From the NCBI GenBank assembly GCA_964592455.1, contig CAZQDQ010000024.1, positions 1 to 12,097 of the forward strand: a stretch of 12,097 bases of DNA. The letters are read 5' to 3'. Position numbers and translations under genes: made by a program. Below are positions 5,084-10,291 of this stretch, piece after piece. Positions within the stretch are counted from its first letter, which is position 1, and the number at the start of each line of letters is the position of its first letter. The DNA comes from MFAQ01 sp964592455 (GTDB lineage Bacteria > Patescibacteriota > Microgenomatia > UBA1400 > MFAQ01). The notes under the pieces were generated by a model. It did not search any database. It had not been told where the DNA came from and saw only the letters and a program-made list of their open reading frames with translations.

Positions 5084-5790
5084 CTATCTTCTCCTACCAG
5101 AGGGTCAAAGATTTCAAGGGGTGGAGTTTCGCTAGAGTCTCCGGCTGATAATGATGGTAAATGGTCCATATCATCCAACGGAAACGATGGTGCACCCCTG
5201 AGCTTTTTGCTAGCATGAATTTCTTGAGCAAAGATGCTAGGACTTTTTGGATTTACAGACTTCATTATAACTTTGTATTTGTAACCAGAGTTAATTAGCT
5301 CAATAAGGCGTCTTGCTATGTTGTCTGGCAAGTAGCCAATAAAGTGTTTTGAGCTGCTTATAACCTTTACTTTGTATTTATTGGGGACAAGATTGACAGC
5401 TTCACCTATAGTAAGAGTGGAGAAGACCTTTGGTTCACCTTGGGAAACTAAAGGAATAACTTTTGATTTTCCAGGTTCTTCTATAAAACTTACTGTTGTT
5501 TGGAGGGATGGGTTTATTAGAGTACTGTCTTTATTAACTTTAAGTCTGACGAGATTGTTTTTTGCAATGAGATTGTTTTTATCTAGTTCCAAAGCTCTTT
5601 GAAAAGACTTCATGGCTGCAGTTTTTTTGTTTAGCATGGCAAGGGCGATGCCTAGTCGGTTTAGTGCAGCTACGTTATCCGGCGTTTCCTGTAGCAGTTG
5701 CTCGTTGAGTTCTTTTGCTTTGTTCCAGTCGTTGGCTACTGCCGCTTTAATTGCTTCCTGGTTCAGGTCGCGTATTAGTTCATTTTGCAT
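5080..5790 (-). CDS. TPR protein with HIRAN-like domain
   Basis: The 236-residue protein opens with about two TPR repeats (residues 8-82; NRLGIALAMLNKKTAAMKSF then RALELDKNNLIAKNNL), a protein-binding module. After a linker, residues about 127-192 contain IGYLPDNIARRLIELINSGY, closely resembling the HIRAN domain core (strand, IGYLP, then a helix). HIRAN domains in other proteins bind DNA 3' ends or are fused to helicases and nucleases. The tail (about 198-236) is acidic, rich in Pro and Ser, and probably disordered. The frame extends to TTG 5829, but that region holds a TTGACA-17-TATATT promoter, so ATG 5790 is chosen. It is divergent from yebC and convergent with the LytR_C gene (4-bp overlap). 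Confidence 0.65.
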   Translation of the reverse strand: MQNELIRDLNQEAIKAAVANDWNKAKELNEQLLQETPDNVAALNRLGIALAMLNKKTAAMKSFQRALELDKNNLIAKNNLVRLKVNKDSTLINPSLQTTVSFIEEPGKSKVIPLVSQGEPKVFSTLTIGEAVNLVPNKYKVKVISSSKHFIGYLPDNIARRLIELINSGYKYKVIMKSVNPKSPSIFAQEIHASKKLRGAPSFPLDDMDHLPSLSAGDSSETPPLEIFDPLVGEDS

Positions 5791-5800
5791 GCTGGAAGTG

Positions 5801-5829
5801 AATATATATTTTGTTGATGGATATGTCAA
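5801..5829 (-). promoter_or_regulatory. Consensus promoter of the TPR-HIRAN gene
   Basis: On the minus strand TTGACA (5829-5824) and TATATT (5806-5801) are separated by exactly 17 bases. The ATG at 5790 follows after ten bases, so the leader is at most a few nucleotides. This is one of the two best -35/-10 pairs in the window. Confidence 0.75.
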
Positions 5830-5844
5830 TTGGTGAGACGTTTT

Positions 5845-5853
5845 TGGTATACT
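5845..5853 (+). promoter_or_regulatory. Extended -10 of yebC, leaderless arrangement
   Basis: TGGTATACT is a TGn-extended -10 ending seven bases before ATG 5861. The expected transcription start coincides with the start codon. A possible -35 (TGTCAA 5824-5829, spacer 18) is the complement of the -35 of the divergent gene, so the two promoters may share the same bases. Confidence 0.65.
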
Positions 5854-5860
5854 AGCTTTA

Positions 5861-6385
5861 ATGTCTGGACATTCTAAGTGGTCAACAATAAAACATCAGA
5901 AAGCGGCTGAAGATAGTAAAAGAAGTGCTTTATTTACTAAAATTGCAAAAAAAATAAGAGTTGCTGTAAAGGCTGGTAATTCGGGTGATATCAACAATAA
6001 CTCGTTTTTAAGAACTGTTGTGGACGAGGCTAAATCGGCTAACATGCCGATGGACAACATAAAGAGGGCAATTGAAAGAGCTTTTGGGTCTGCGGACGGA
6101 GAGCTATCAGAGGAGGTGGTTTATGAGGCTTATGGAGTAGGTGGTGTTGGTTTAATGATTACAGCTATAACCGACAATAGAAATAGAACTGCCGGAGAAA
6201 TAAAGAATATGTTGGAGAAGAGTGGAGCCAAGTTGGGAGGTCCTGGGTCAGTATCGTACATGAGGTCGATAACTCCGCAGCCTGTGGTAGAAATTACGAA
6301 GGAACAAAAGACGCAGCTTAACCTGCTCGTTTCCGGTCTTAATAGTCACGATGATGTTGTTGAAGTCTGGACTAACGTTGCTTAG
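5861..6385 (+). CDS. yebC: YebC/PmpR family protein, short form
   Basis: YebC-family proteins are cytoplasmic; members act as transcription regulators, and recent work links YebC to relief of ribosome stalling at proline stretches. The start MSGHSKWSTIKHQKAAEDSK is the family signature. NMPMDNIKRAIER, YEAYGVGGVGLM and DNRNRTAGEIKNMLEKSG follow at about 61-122. It is 174 residues against about 240-250 for the family. The sequence jumps from GGPGSVSYM (126-134) to PQPVVEITKEQ (139-149) and the normal C-terminal HDDVVEVWTNV. About 65-70 residues of the middle are missing without a frameshift. A link with EF-P in the same window is functionally plausible. The membrane protein gene follows after six bases. 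Confidence 0.93.
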   Translation: MSGHSKWSTIKHQKAAEDSKRSALFTKIAKKIRVAVKAGNSGDINNNSFLRTVVDEAKSANMPMDNIKRAIERAFGSADGELSEEVVYEAYGVGGVGLMITAITDNRNRTAGEIKNMLEKSGAKLGGPGSVSYMRSITPQPVVEITKEQKTQLNLLVSGLNSHDDVVEVWTNVA

Positions 6386-6391
6386 ATTATT

Positions 6392-7219
6392 ATGCAAAAA
6401 AGAACAAGATTTGTATTAGTTTCATTTGTAACTGCACTTGCTTTGTGGGGGTCGAGTTGGTTGCCTGTAGACTATCAGCTTGGTTTGTCGCTTGCCATTT
6501 CTGCCTTGACTTATGTTTTAGTTGTTTGGGTGCTTTTTGATGACTTAAAGGGTATTGAGTGGGTTACTTTGTTAGTTTTGCCAGTGATGTTTACTTTTGG
6601 AAGCGCTTTGTTTGCTAACTTTTTGCCAAATTCAATTCCTAGATTGTTTGGGAGGGTTTTTCAAGTGGAGGCCGCCATGTTGCTCGCTGGTATTTTTCGC
6701 TTTTTGTATTACGTGTTGTTTGGTATTGGTTTATATGGCATTATGTTAGTGGAAAATATTTTTTCAGTGGCTTCAATCAGAACAATACAATTGTTTAGAG
6801 CGGCGAGGTCTGTAAATTTTATTTTAACCCTGATTACTTCACTGTTTTTCTTTACAGCAGTGTTGAGCTTGAAGATGCCATTTTATTGGGTCTCTTTGAT
6901 GATTTTTATGGTAGCTTTTATATTAAGTTTTCCATCTTTTTGGAGCGTGGATTTAAAAAATAACTATGTGTCAGAGATTGGTCGATTTGCTTTAACCGTC
7001 GGTCTGTTAGTTGGCTTGTTGGGTTTTGTAATATCTTTTTGGCCTGTAAAACCATTTATGGGTGGATTGATGGTAACTTCCTTGTTATATGCATTGCTGG
7101 GTGTTTTAGAGCAAAGACTTTCCAGTAGGGTATACCTTGAGAGTATTACTGAGTATGTGCTAACGGTGGTAATTATTGTAATAATTGGATTCATGACAAC
7201 ATCGTGGACAGGAGGATAA
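6392..7219 (+). CDS. Polytopic membrane protein, unknown function
   Basis: The 275-residue product is almost wholly hydrophobic, with about eight to nine predicted membrane segments (first at about residues 8-24, last at about 254-270) and few charged residues. A short amphipathic stretch SIRTIQLFRAARSVNF lies near the middle. No enzymatic or transporter motif is recognised. ATG 6392 lies six bases after the yebC stop, so the two genes are very likely co-transcribed; the gap has no Shine-Dalgarno. No hairpin terminator is visible downstream. The gene may serve the envelope in an organism with few large membrane complexes, but its function is unknown. Confidence 0.8.
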   Translation: MQKRTRFVLVSFVTALALWGSSWLPVDYQLGLSLAISALTYVLVVWVLFDDLKGIEWVTLLVLPVMFTFGSALFANFLPNSIPRLFGRVFQVEAAMLLAGIFRFLYYVLFGIGLYGIMLVENIFSVASIRTIQLFRAARSVNFILTLITSLFFFTAVLSLKMPFYWVSLMIFMVAFILSFPSFWSVDLKNNYVSEIGRFALTVGLLVGLLGFVISFWPVKPFMGGLMVTSLLYALLGVLEQRLSSRVYLESITEYVLTVVIIVIIGFMTTSWTGG

Positions 7220-7282
7220 AAAAACTCAAAAATTCTAAAAGCAAAAATCAAAATTTGGTCGAGAAGTAAGGAGAGGGGAGAG

Positions 7283-7318
7283 TCCTATAGTAGTTGTCCT
7301 ATAACATAATATCCTATA
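7283..7318 (-). repeat. Three TATAGGA heptamers, 14-15 bp apart
   Basis: On the minus strand TATAGGA occurs at 7318-7312, 7303-7297 and 7289-7283. The same heptamer lies directly after the -10 elements at 181-189 and 773-780, so these may be promoter or start-site remnants, or binding sites for one regulator. Confidence 0.5.
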
Positions 7319-7596
7319 ATTTTCACATAAACTTGTAGTTTTCACGAATAGAGAATGTAGATAACTCAATTTGATCTGATTTGATATATTTGTCATGCCT
7401 GCCAGTTGGGGTAGAAGTGGTCCGGAAGTATAAGAAAAGAATTGTTTAGTTACTCTTTTACATCTCTTGTCTGTTGCGTAGATATATTATTTTATTTGAA
7501 TTTGACTTTAGTTTTGTCTTCTTTTCCATTCCCCCCTGCTATTTATAGTTAGTGTGCTTAGGGAAGAATCATTGATTTTACGTCGTACAATAATAC

Positions 7597-7611
7597 TTTT
7601 GCGACGCAAAA
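7597..7611. repeat. 15-bp palindrome TTTTGCG-A-CGCAAAA
   Basis: A perfect inverted repeat around one central base, inside the gene-free region. Its form suits a dimeric DNA-binding protein site; a stem with a one-base loop could not form as RNA, so a DNA operator is more likely than a terminator. Confidence 0.5.
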
Positions 7612-7671
7612 TGCGCGGTTGTGCTTGGGGAATTAGATCCTCGCTCTTTTGACTTTTCCGTAGAGAATCCC

Positions 7672-7687
7672 GAAAGTTTATACTTTC
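7672..7687. repeat. Inverted repeat GAAAGT-TTAT-ACTTTC
   Basis: A perfect 6-bp stem with a four-base loop, in the gene-free region. It is short and AT-rich, with no clear T-run in the right position, so it is not called a terminator. Confidence 0.4.
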
Positions 7688-7930
7688 CCCTTCTTAAGAG
7701 TGTTTAGTTTTGTCTTTTTGTTTTACCAGCTTTTATATTTGCCTATTTTTGTGTTTTTGTATAAAAACCCGAAGATTTAGGCTTGTTTGTGGGTAGTTTT
7801 TGTCTACTATGCTTATTTTATTGATTTATGATAAATGTTGATATATCAAACTAATGATAAAGTACCCACAGAATTTGTCAGAAGCCTTTTTAGGGGCATT
7901 GTAGTGACAGGTTATTTGTTGTCTGCGGAT

Positions 7931-7957
7931 AAGAAAAGCCCTCCAGATTTGGAGGGC
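7931..7957 (-). terminator. Terminator of the 7965-8210 gene
   Basis: On the minus strand GCCCTCC, loop AAATCT and GGAGGGC (7957-7938) form a perfect 7-bp stem followed by TTTTCTT. It begins eight bases after the stop codon of the small gene. Confidence 0.9.
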
Positions 7958-7964
7958 ATGCTGT

Positions 7965-8210
7965 TTAGACTAACTTTAAAATCTGGTCGTAGATTTTTTG
8001 ATGATCGGAAGCATTTGCGGCAATCTGACACCTTGTTAACGTTTCTGAAATTTTTTGAATTGCAAGTTGTCTGTCGGCTGGATTTTTTGTTTTAACTTTA
8101 TTGACAATGTGCTGACATGTCTCGTAACCCCTTTGGTCTATTTCAGATCCTTTGCCGCTTGCAATGGAAACTATGAGCATTGCGTATCTTGTAGCAATCG
8201 TGTCGTCCAC
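7965..8210 (-). CDS. Small soluble helical protein, unknown function
   Basis: The 81-residue protein (starting MDDTIATRYAMLIVSIASGK) is predicted to be mostly helical, without membrane segments or signal peptide. It has two cysteines (Cys33, Cys61) and a lysine-rich centre. GTG 8210 is chosen because AAAGGA lies ten bases upstream and a -35/-10 pair lies at 8274-8247. A strong terminator follows the stop, so the gene is a self-contained unit. No family is recognised. Like its upstream neighbour at 8346-8678, it is a short helical protein under its own signals; a weak likeness between their C-terminal helices is not enough to call them paralogues. Confidence 0.7.
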   Translation of the reverse strand: MDDTIATRYAMLIVSIASGKGSEIDQRGYETCQHIVNKVKTKNPADRQLAIQKISETLTRCQIAANASDHQKIYDQILKLV

Positions 8211-8246
8211 TTATTTTGGTTCCTTTCAAAGTCAAAGTAGGACTCT

Positions 8247-8274
8247 ATTATATGGTTTTTTATTATTTAAGCAA
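8247..8274 (-). promoter_or_regulatory. Promoter of the 7965-8210 gene
   Basis: On the minus strand TTGCTT (8274-8269) and a perfect TATAAT (8252-8247) are separated by 16 bases. The leader to GTG 8210 is about 30 nt and carries the AAAGGA ribosome binding site (8226-8221). Confidence 0.65.
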
Positions 8275-8333
8275 GTGAAGAATGGTATACCCCTCTCCCC
8301 TATTTGGTTTCCCCTACTATTTTTTCACGCATG

Positions 8334-8359
8334 AAAAAACCTGCATTATTGCAGGTTTT
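8334..8359 (-). terminator. Terminator overlapping the stop codon of the 8346-8678 gene
   Basis: On the minus strand AAAACCTGCA (8359-8350), loop ATAA and TGCAGGTTTT (8345-8336) form a perfect 10-bp stem that runs into a T-run. The stop codon TAA at 8348-8346 lies within the loop. On the plus strand the hairpin has only a weak T-run. Confidence 0.9.
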
Positions 8360-8678
8360 GATTGGTTTTTTCAGCTTCGAGAAGGCACTGTGCCATTCTC
8401 CTTACAGCAGCTTGATCTGCCGTTTTAAATTCAACCATACATGCCCTGATGGTATCTTCTGAGATCGGTAGATCTATACTTAAAAACAAGATCATATGCA
8501 CTAGGTCAACCCTAGAGCCGCTGTCAATTTTTGGTTCTTCTGCTTCGTAGTGCCTGTCGACAAGGTCATAGGCACTGTCAAGGTTTAGTACCTTACCAGA
8601 TAATTTGATTATTTCTTTTGCTGTAGCAACTACTTCATCCGCCGTTAGCAGCTTTCTTTGTATGTATGATGCTGACAT
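8346..8678 (-). CDS. Small soluble helical protein, unknown function
   Basis: The 110-residue protein begins MSASYIQRKLLTADEVVATA. It is predicted to be helical and acidic, without membrane segments or known motifs. Two helices around VDLVHMILFLSIDLP and AAVRRMAQCLLEAEK are the most hydrophobic parts. ATG 8678 has AGAGGAGC nine bases upstream, and the stop lies within the loop of its own terminator. It is divergent from the 8798-9088 membrane gene. No family is recognised. Strong translation signals plus a private terminator suggest a well-expressed, independently regulated small protein. Confidence 0.75.
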   Translation of the reverse strand: MSASYIQRKLLTADEVVATAKEIIKLSGKVLNLDSAYDLVDRHYEAEEPKIDSGSRVDLVHMILFLSIDLPISEDTIRACMVEFKTADQAAVRRMAQCLLEAEKTNQNLQ

Positions 8679-8706
8679 TTAAATTTGCTCCTCTTGTTAT
8701 TTTTCA

Positions 8707-8720
8707 AAGCCGTTTGGCTT
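8707..8720. repeat. Small stem-loop in the leader of the 8346-8678 gene
   Basis: AAGCC-GTTT-GGCTT is a 5-bp stem in the predicted 5' leader of the minus-strand gene, before its ribosome binding site. It could affect translation or mRNA stability; it is too weak to call a terminator. Confidence 0.4.
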
Positions 8721-8741
8721 GTTATTAAAAGATTATGGGGT

Positions 8742-8750
8742 ATTTTAGCA
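8742..8750 (-). promoter_or_regulatory. Extended -10 of the 8346-8678 gene
   Basis: On the minus strand TGCTAAAAT is a TGn-extended -10, with no clear -35. The leader to ATG 8678 would be about 55 nt. Confidence 0.45.
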
Positions 8751-8760
8751 CATTTTGGGT

Positions 8761-8791
8761 TATAATACACCTATTCATTTAAAAAAGGAGG
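8761..8791 (+). promoter_or_regulatory. -10 and Shine-Dalgarno of the 8798-9088 gene
   Basis: A perfect TATAAT (8761-8766) is followed by a leader of about 25 nt with AAGGAGG (8785-8791), six bases before ATG 8798. The -35 is not clear. This is the strongest ribosome binding site in the window. Confidence 0.65.
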
Positions 8792-8797
8792 CTGCTT

Positions 8798-9088
8798 ATG
8801 CCTAGAAAGTCTGTGATGTGGTCGTTCGCTGCTGCTGGTTTGGTCCTGGTGGCCGGGGCCTTGTTTGTGCCCTTGGCAACGGGGAGCTTGGTGGAGTTAA
8901 AAAGCTTTTTTAATGTGTTACCAGTTGCTATTTTGGTTGGCATGGTTACCAGGGTTGTTTTGGGAGCAGTATTTGGTGATCCACCGACAGCCGTTGAAAA
9001 GTTGGCGAGCAGCGGAATTGGTTTGGTCACAACCGTTGTAATAGTTGTGCTGTTTTTAGTGGTATTGCTGTTAGTCCTCCTTAGGTAA
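8798..9088 (+). CDS. Small membrane protein, unknown function
   Basis: The 96-residue protein has a basic start (MPRKS) and three hydrophobic segments (about residues 7-25, 39-56 and 72-95). The middle loop GDPPTAVEKLASSG is the only polar region. The last helix is built almost only of Val and Leu. ATG 8798 is fixed by an ideal AAGGAGG six bases upstream. The stop lies in the loop of a strong terminator, so this is a single-gene transcript. No family is recognised. It diverges from the 8346-8678 gene and ends before the MFS gene. Confidence 0.8.
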   Translation: MPRKSVMWSFAAAGLVLVAGALFVPLATGSLVELKSFFNVLPVAILVGMVTRVVLGAVFGDPPTAVEKLASSGIGLVTTVVIVVLFLVVLLLVLLR

Positions 9089-9105
9089 TTAGGAGGGCTT
9101 TTTTT
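9073..9105 (+). terminator. Terminator overlapping the stop codon of the 8798-9088 gene
   Basis: AGTCCTCCT (9073-9081) pairs with AGGAGGGCT (9091-9099) with one T-G pair, followed by a run of T. The nine-base loop contains the stop codon TAA (9086-9088). Confidence 0.9.
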
Positions 9106-9109
9106 GTAT

Positions 9110-9115
9110 TAGAAT
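9110..9115 (+). promoter_or_regulatory. -10-like element directly before the MFS start codon
   Basis: TAGAAT ends five bases before GTG 9121, immediately after the T-run of the previous terminator. It fits the leaderless pattern of the window, but no -35 is visible. Confidence 0.35.
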
Positions 9116-9120
9116 TACTT

Positions 9121-10284
9121 GTGAAGAGAAATGTTTGGCTTGTTTATTTTTTGTCTTTTGCTTTTCACTCATGGTTTTGGGTGGGTAATTGGATTTTTTA
9201 TTATTTGATGTTTGGTGGTTATGCAACAGTGGCAATGTTAGATTCTGGGGCGCTTTTGGCGGGACTTATTTACGAGATTCCAACTGGCGCTTTCGCTGAT
9301 TTGGTGGGCAAAAAAAGAACTTTGATTTTATCTTTCTTGCTATTGACAGTTGGCAACATCATTATGGGATTGACGAATAATTTATGGATACTAGCGGGAT
9401 CACTATGGGTTTTTATTTGTTTGGCTTATGCCTTTTACTCAGGTACGATGGAGGCCCTCCTCTACGATACCTTGAAGTCTTTGAAGGCTGAAAAAAATTT
9501 TGATAAAAAAATGGGAAGCTTGGGTGCAGTGAGACTTTTTGCGATGTCGATTTGTGCAATTATTGGTGGAGTAGCCTTTGGCTACTATCCAGGTCTCCCC
9601 TATTTGCTTAGTGGTTTGATGAGCTTTTTGGGTTTGATTGTTTGTTTCTTTTTGGTAGAACCAAAAATTGATACAGAAAAATATTCTTGGACGGCTTTTT
9701 TCAAACAAAATACTAAAGGTATAAAAGCCTTATTTGGTAGTGAGTATATGAAAAGATTGTCTTGGTATTTGGTGGTTACTGGTGGATTGGCTGTGTTTAT
9801 TTATAACCTCTTAGATGACTTGTTGGCAGTTGAGTATGGCTTTAATCCAATGACCATTAGCTGGCTATTTGCTGTAGCCTGTTTGGTAGCTGGTGTGGCA
9901 ACGTATTTAATTCCTAGGTGGAAAGGGAAAATAAGTTTAGAGCTATCTTTGATTGTGCCTATGGTGGTGATTGGTCTTTGTCTTGTTGTCTCCCCAATTA
10001 TTGGTATGTGGCTTTCAGCTGGGCTGCTTATGATTAGGGTAATTGCAGAGTCAGTTTATCAAAATTACACCTCGGTCGCCATAAATGACAGTACAGAGTC
10101 TAGTGTCAGAGCAACAACCTTATCGACACTTAGCTTACTGCGCAATATACCTTATGGAGTGCTGGGAACTTTTGTTGGTGGAGCTGTCTCTTTAGTTGGT
10201 GGCGCCAAGAATTTTGCCATGCACTATGGTTTTGTTTTAATTTTTCTGACTTTGGTTTTTATTCCGAAAGCGAAGAAGATATAA
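9121..10284 (+). CDS. MFS transporter
   Basis: The 387-residue product has about eleven to twelve hydrophobic segments, as expected for the major facilitator superfamily. The loop between helices 2 and 3 carries the MFS motif A variant GAFADLVGKKRTL (residues 56-68), with the conserved Asp60 and basic residues. A longer polar loop at about 175-200 separates the two halves. The substrate cannot be deduced; the overall type resembles small-molecule or drug exporters. GTG 9121 is chosen: it lies five bases after TAGAAT and has no Shine-Dalgarno. The previous transcript ends just before it. The peptidase-like gene follows with a gap of only seven bases, but has its own -10 element. Confidence 0.88.
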   Translation: MKRNVWLVYFLSFAFHSWFWVGNWIFYYLMFGGYATVAMLDSGALLAGLIYEIPTGAFADLVGKKRTLILSFLLLTVGNIIMGLTNNLWILAGSLWVFICLAYAFYSGTMEALLYDTLKSLKAEKNFDKKMGSLGAVRLFAMSICAIIGGVAFGYYPGLPYLLSGLMSFLGLIVCFFLVEPKIDTEKYSWTAFFKQNTKGIKALFGSEYMKRLSWYLVVTGGLAVFIYNLLDDLLAVEYGFNPMTISWLFAVACLVAGVATYLIPRWKGKISLELSLIVPMVVIGLCLVVSPIIGMWLSAGLLMIRVIAESVYQNYTSVAINDSTESSVRATTLSTLSLLRNIPYGVLGTFVGGAVSLVGGAKNFAMHYGFVLIFLTLVFIPKAKKI

Positions 10285-10285
10285 T
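10280..10285 (+). promoter_or_regulatory. -10 element before the M42-like gene, leaderless arrangement
   Basis: A perfect TATAAT, overlapping the MFS stop codon (10282-10284), ends six bases before GTG 10292. Transcription starting seven bases after the hexamer would begin on the GTG. No clear -35 is seen. Confidence 0.5.
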
Positions 10286-10291
10286 TTGGTT

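Larger units (their letters stand above)
7507..7716 (+). repeat. 14-bp direct repeat TTTAGTTTTGTCTT, two copies
   Basis: Exact copies lie at 7507-7520 and 7703-7716, 196 bases apart, with a related TAGTTTTTGTCT at about 7795-7806. A second pair, TGTGCTTAGGGAA (7553-7565) and TGTGCTTGGGGAA (7620-7632), lies between them with one mismatch. Confidence 0.55.
7220..7930. other. Gene-free region with repeats and palindromes
   Basis: No reading frame here looks like a protein gene, and no tRNA, tmRNA, RNase P or SRP RNA signature is recognised. The first 60 bases are A-rich on the plus strand; from about 7440 the plus strand becomes T-rich. Visible structures are three TCCTATA heptamers (7283-7318), an exact 14-bp direct repeat, a 13-bp direct repeat with one mismatch, the palindromes at 7597-7611, 7672-7687 and 7838-7849, and two TTTTCAC copies near 7320-7345. 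It may hold an unknown RNA, decayed sequence or a regulatory region. Confidence 0.5.

Noticed and set aside
5791..5829. N-terminal extension of the TPR-HIRAN gene from TTG 5829
   Set aside because: The extension is made of a perfect TTGACA-17-TATATT promoter, and the TTG is part of the -35 hexamer. ATG 5790 is the better start.
5372..5836. Two plus-strand frames of 74-76 codons
   Set aside because: Both are antisense to the TPR-HIRAN gene and show no domain or ribosome binding site.
7300..7345. Possible replication origin from TTTTCACA-like sites
   Set aside because: Only two imperfect DnaA-box-like sites are present and no dnaA, dnaN or similar gene is nearby.
7480..7550. 23-codon minus-strand frame starting MEKKTKLKS after a G-run
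   Set aside because: The G-run is not a proper Shine-Dalgarno, the peptide is very short and no promoter is clear.
7380..7830. Possible RNase P RNA, tmRNA, SRP RNA or 6S RNA
   Set aside because: None of the conserved core sequences of these RNAs could be found on either strand by eye; an unknown RNA remains possible.
7835..8095. 86-codon plus-strand frame starting MLIYQTNDK
   Set aside because: It runs through the terminator hairpin at 7938-7957 and opposite the 7965-8210 gene, which has a promoter, Shine-Dalgarno and terminator. It has no ribosome binding site of its own.
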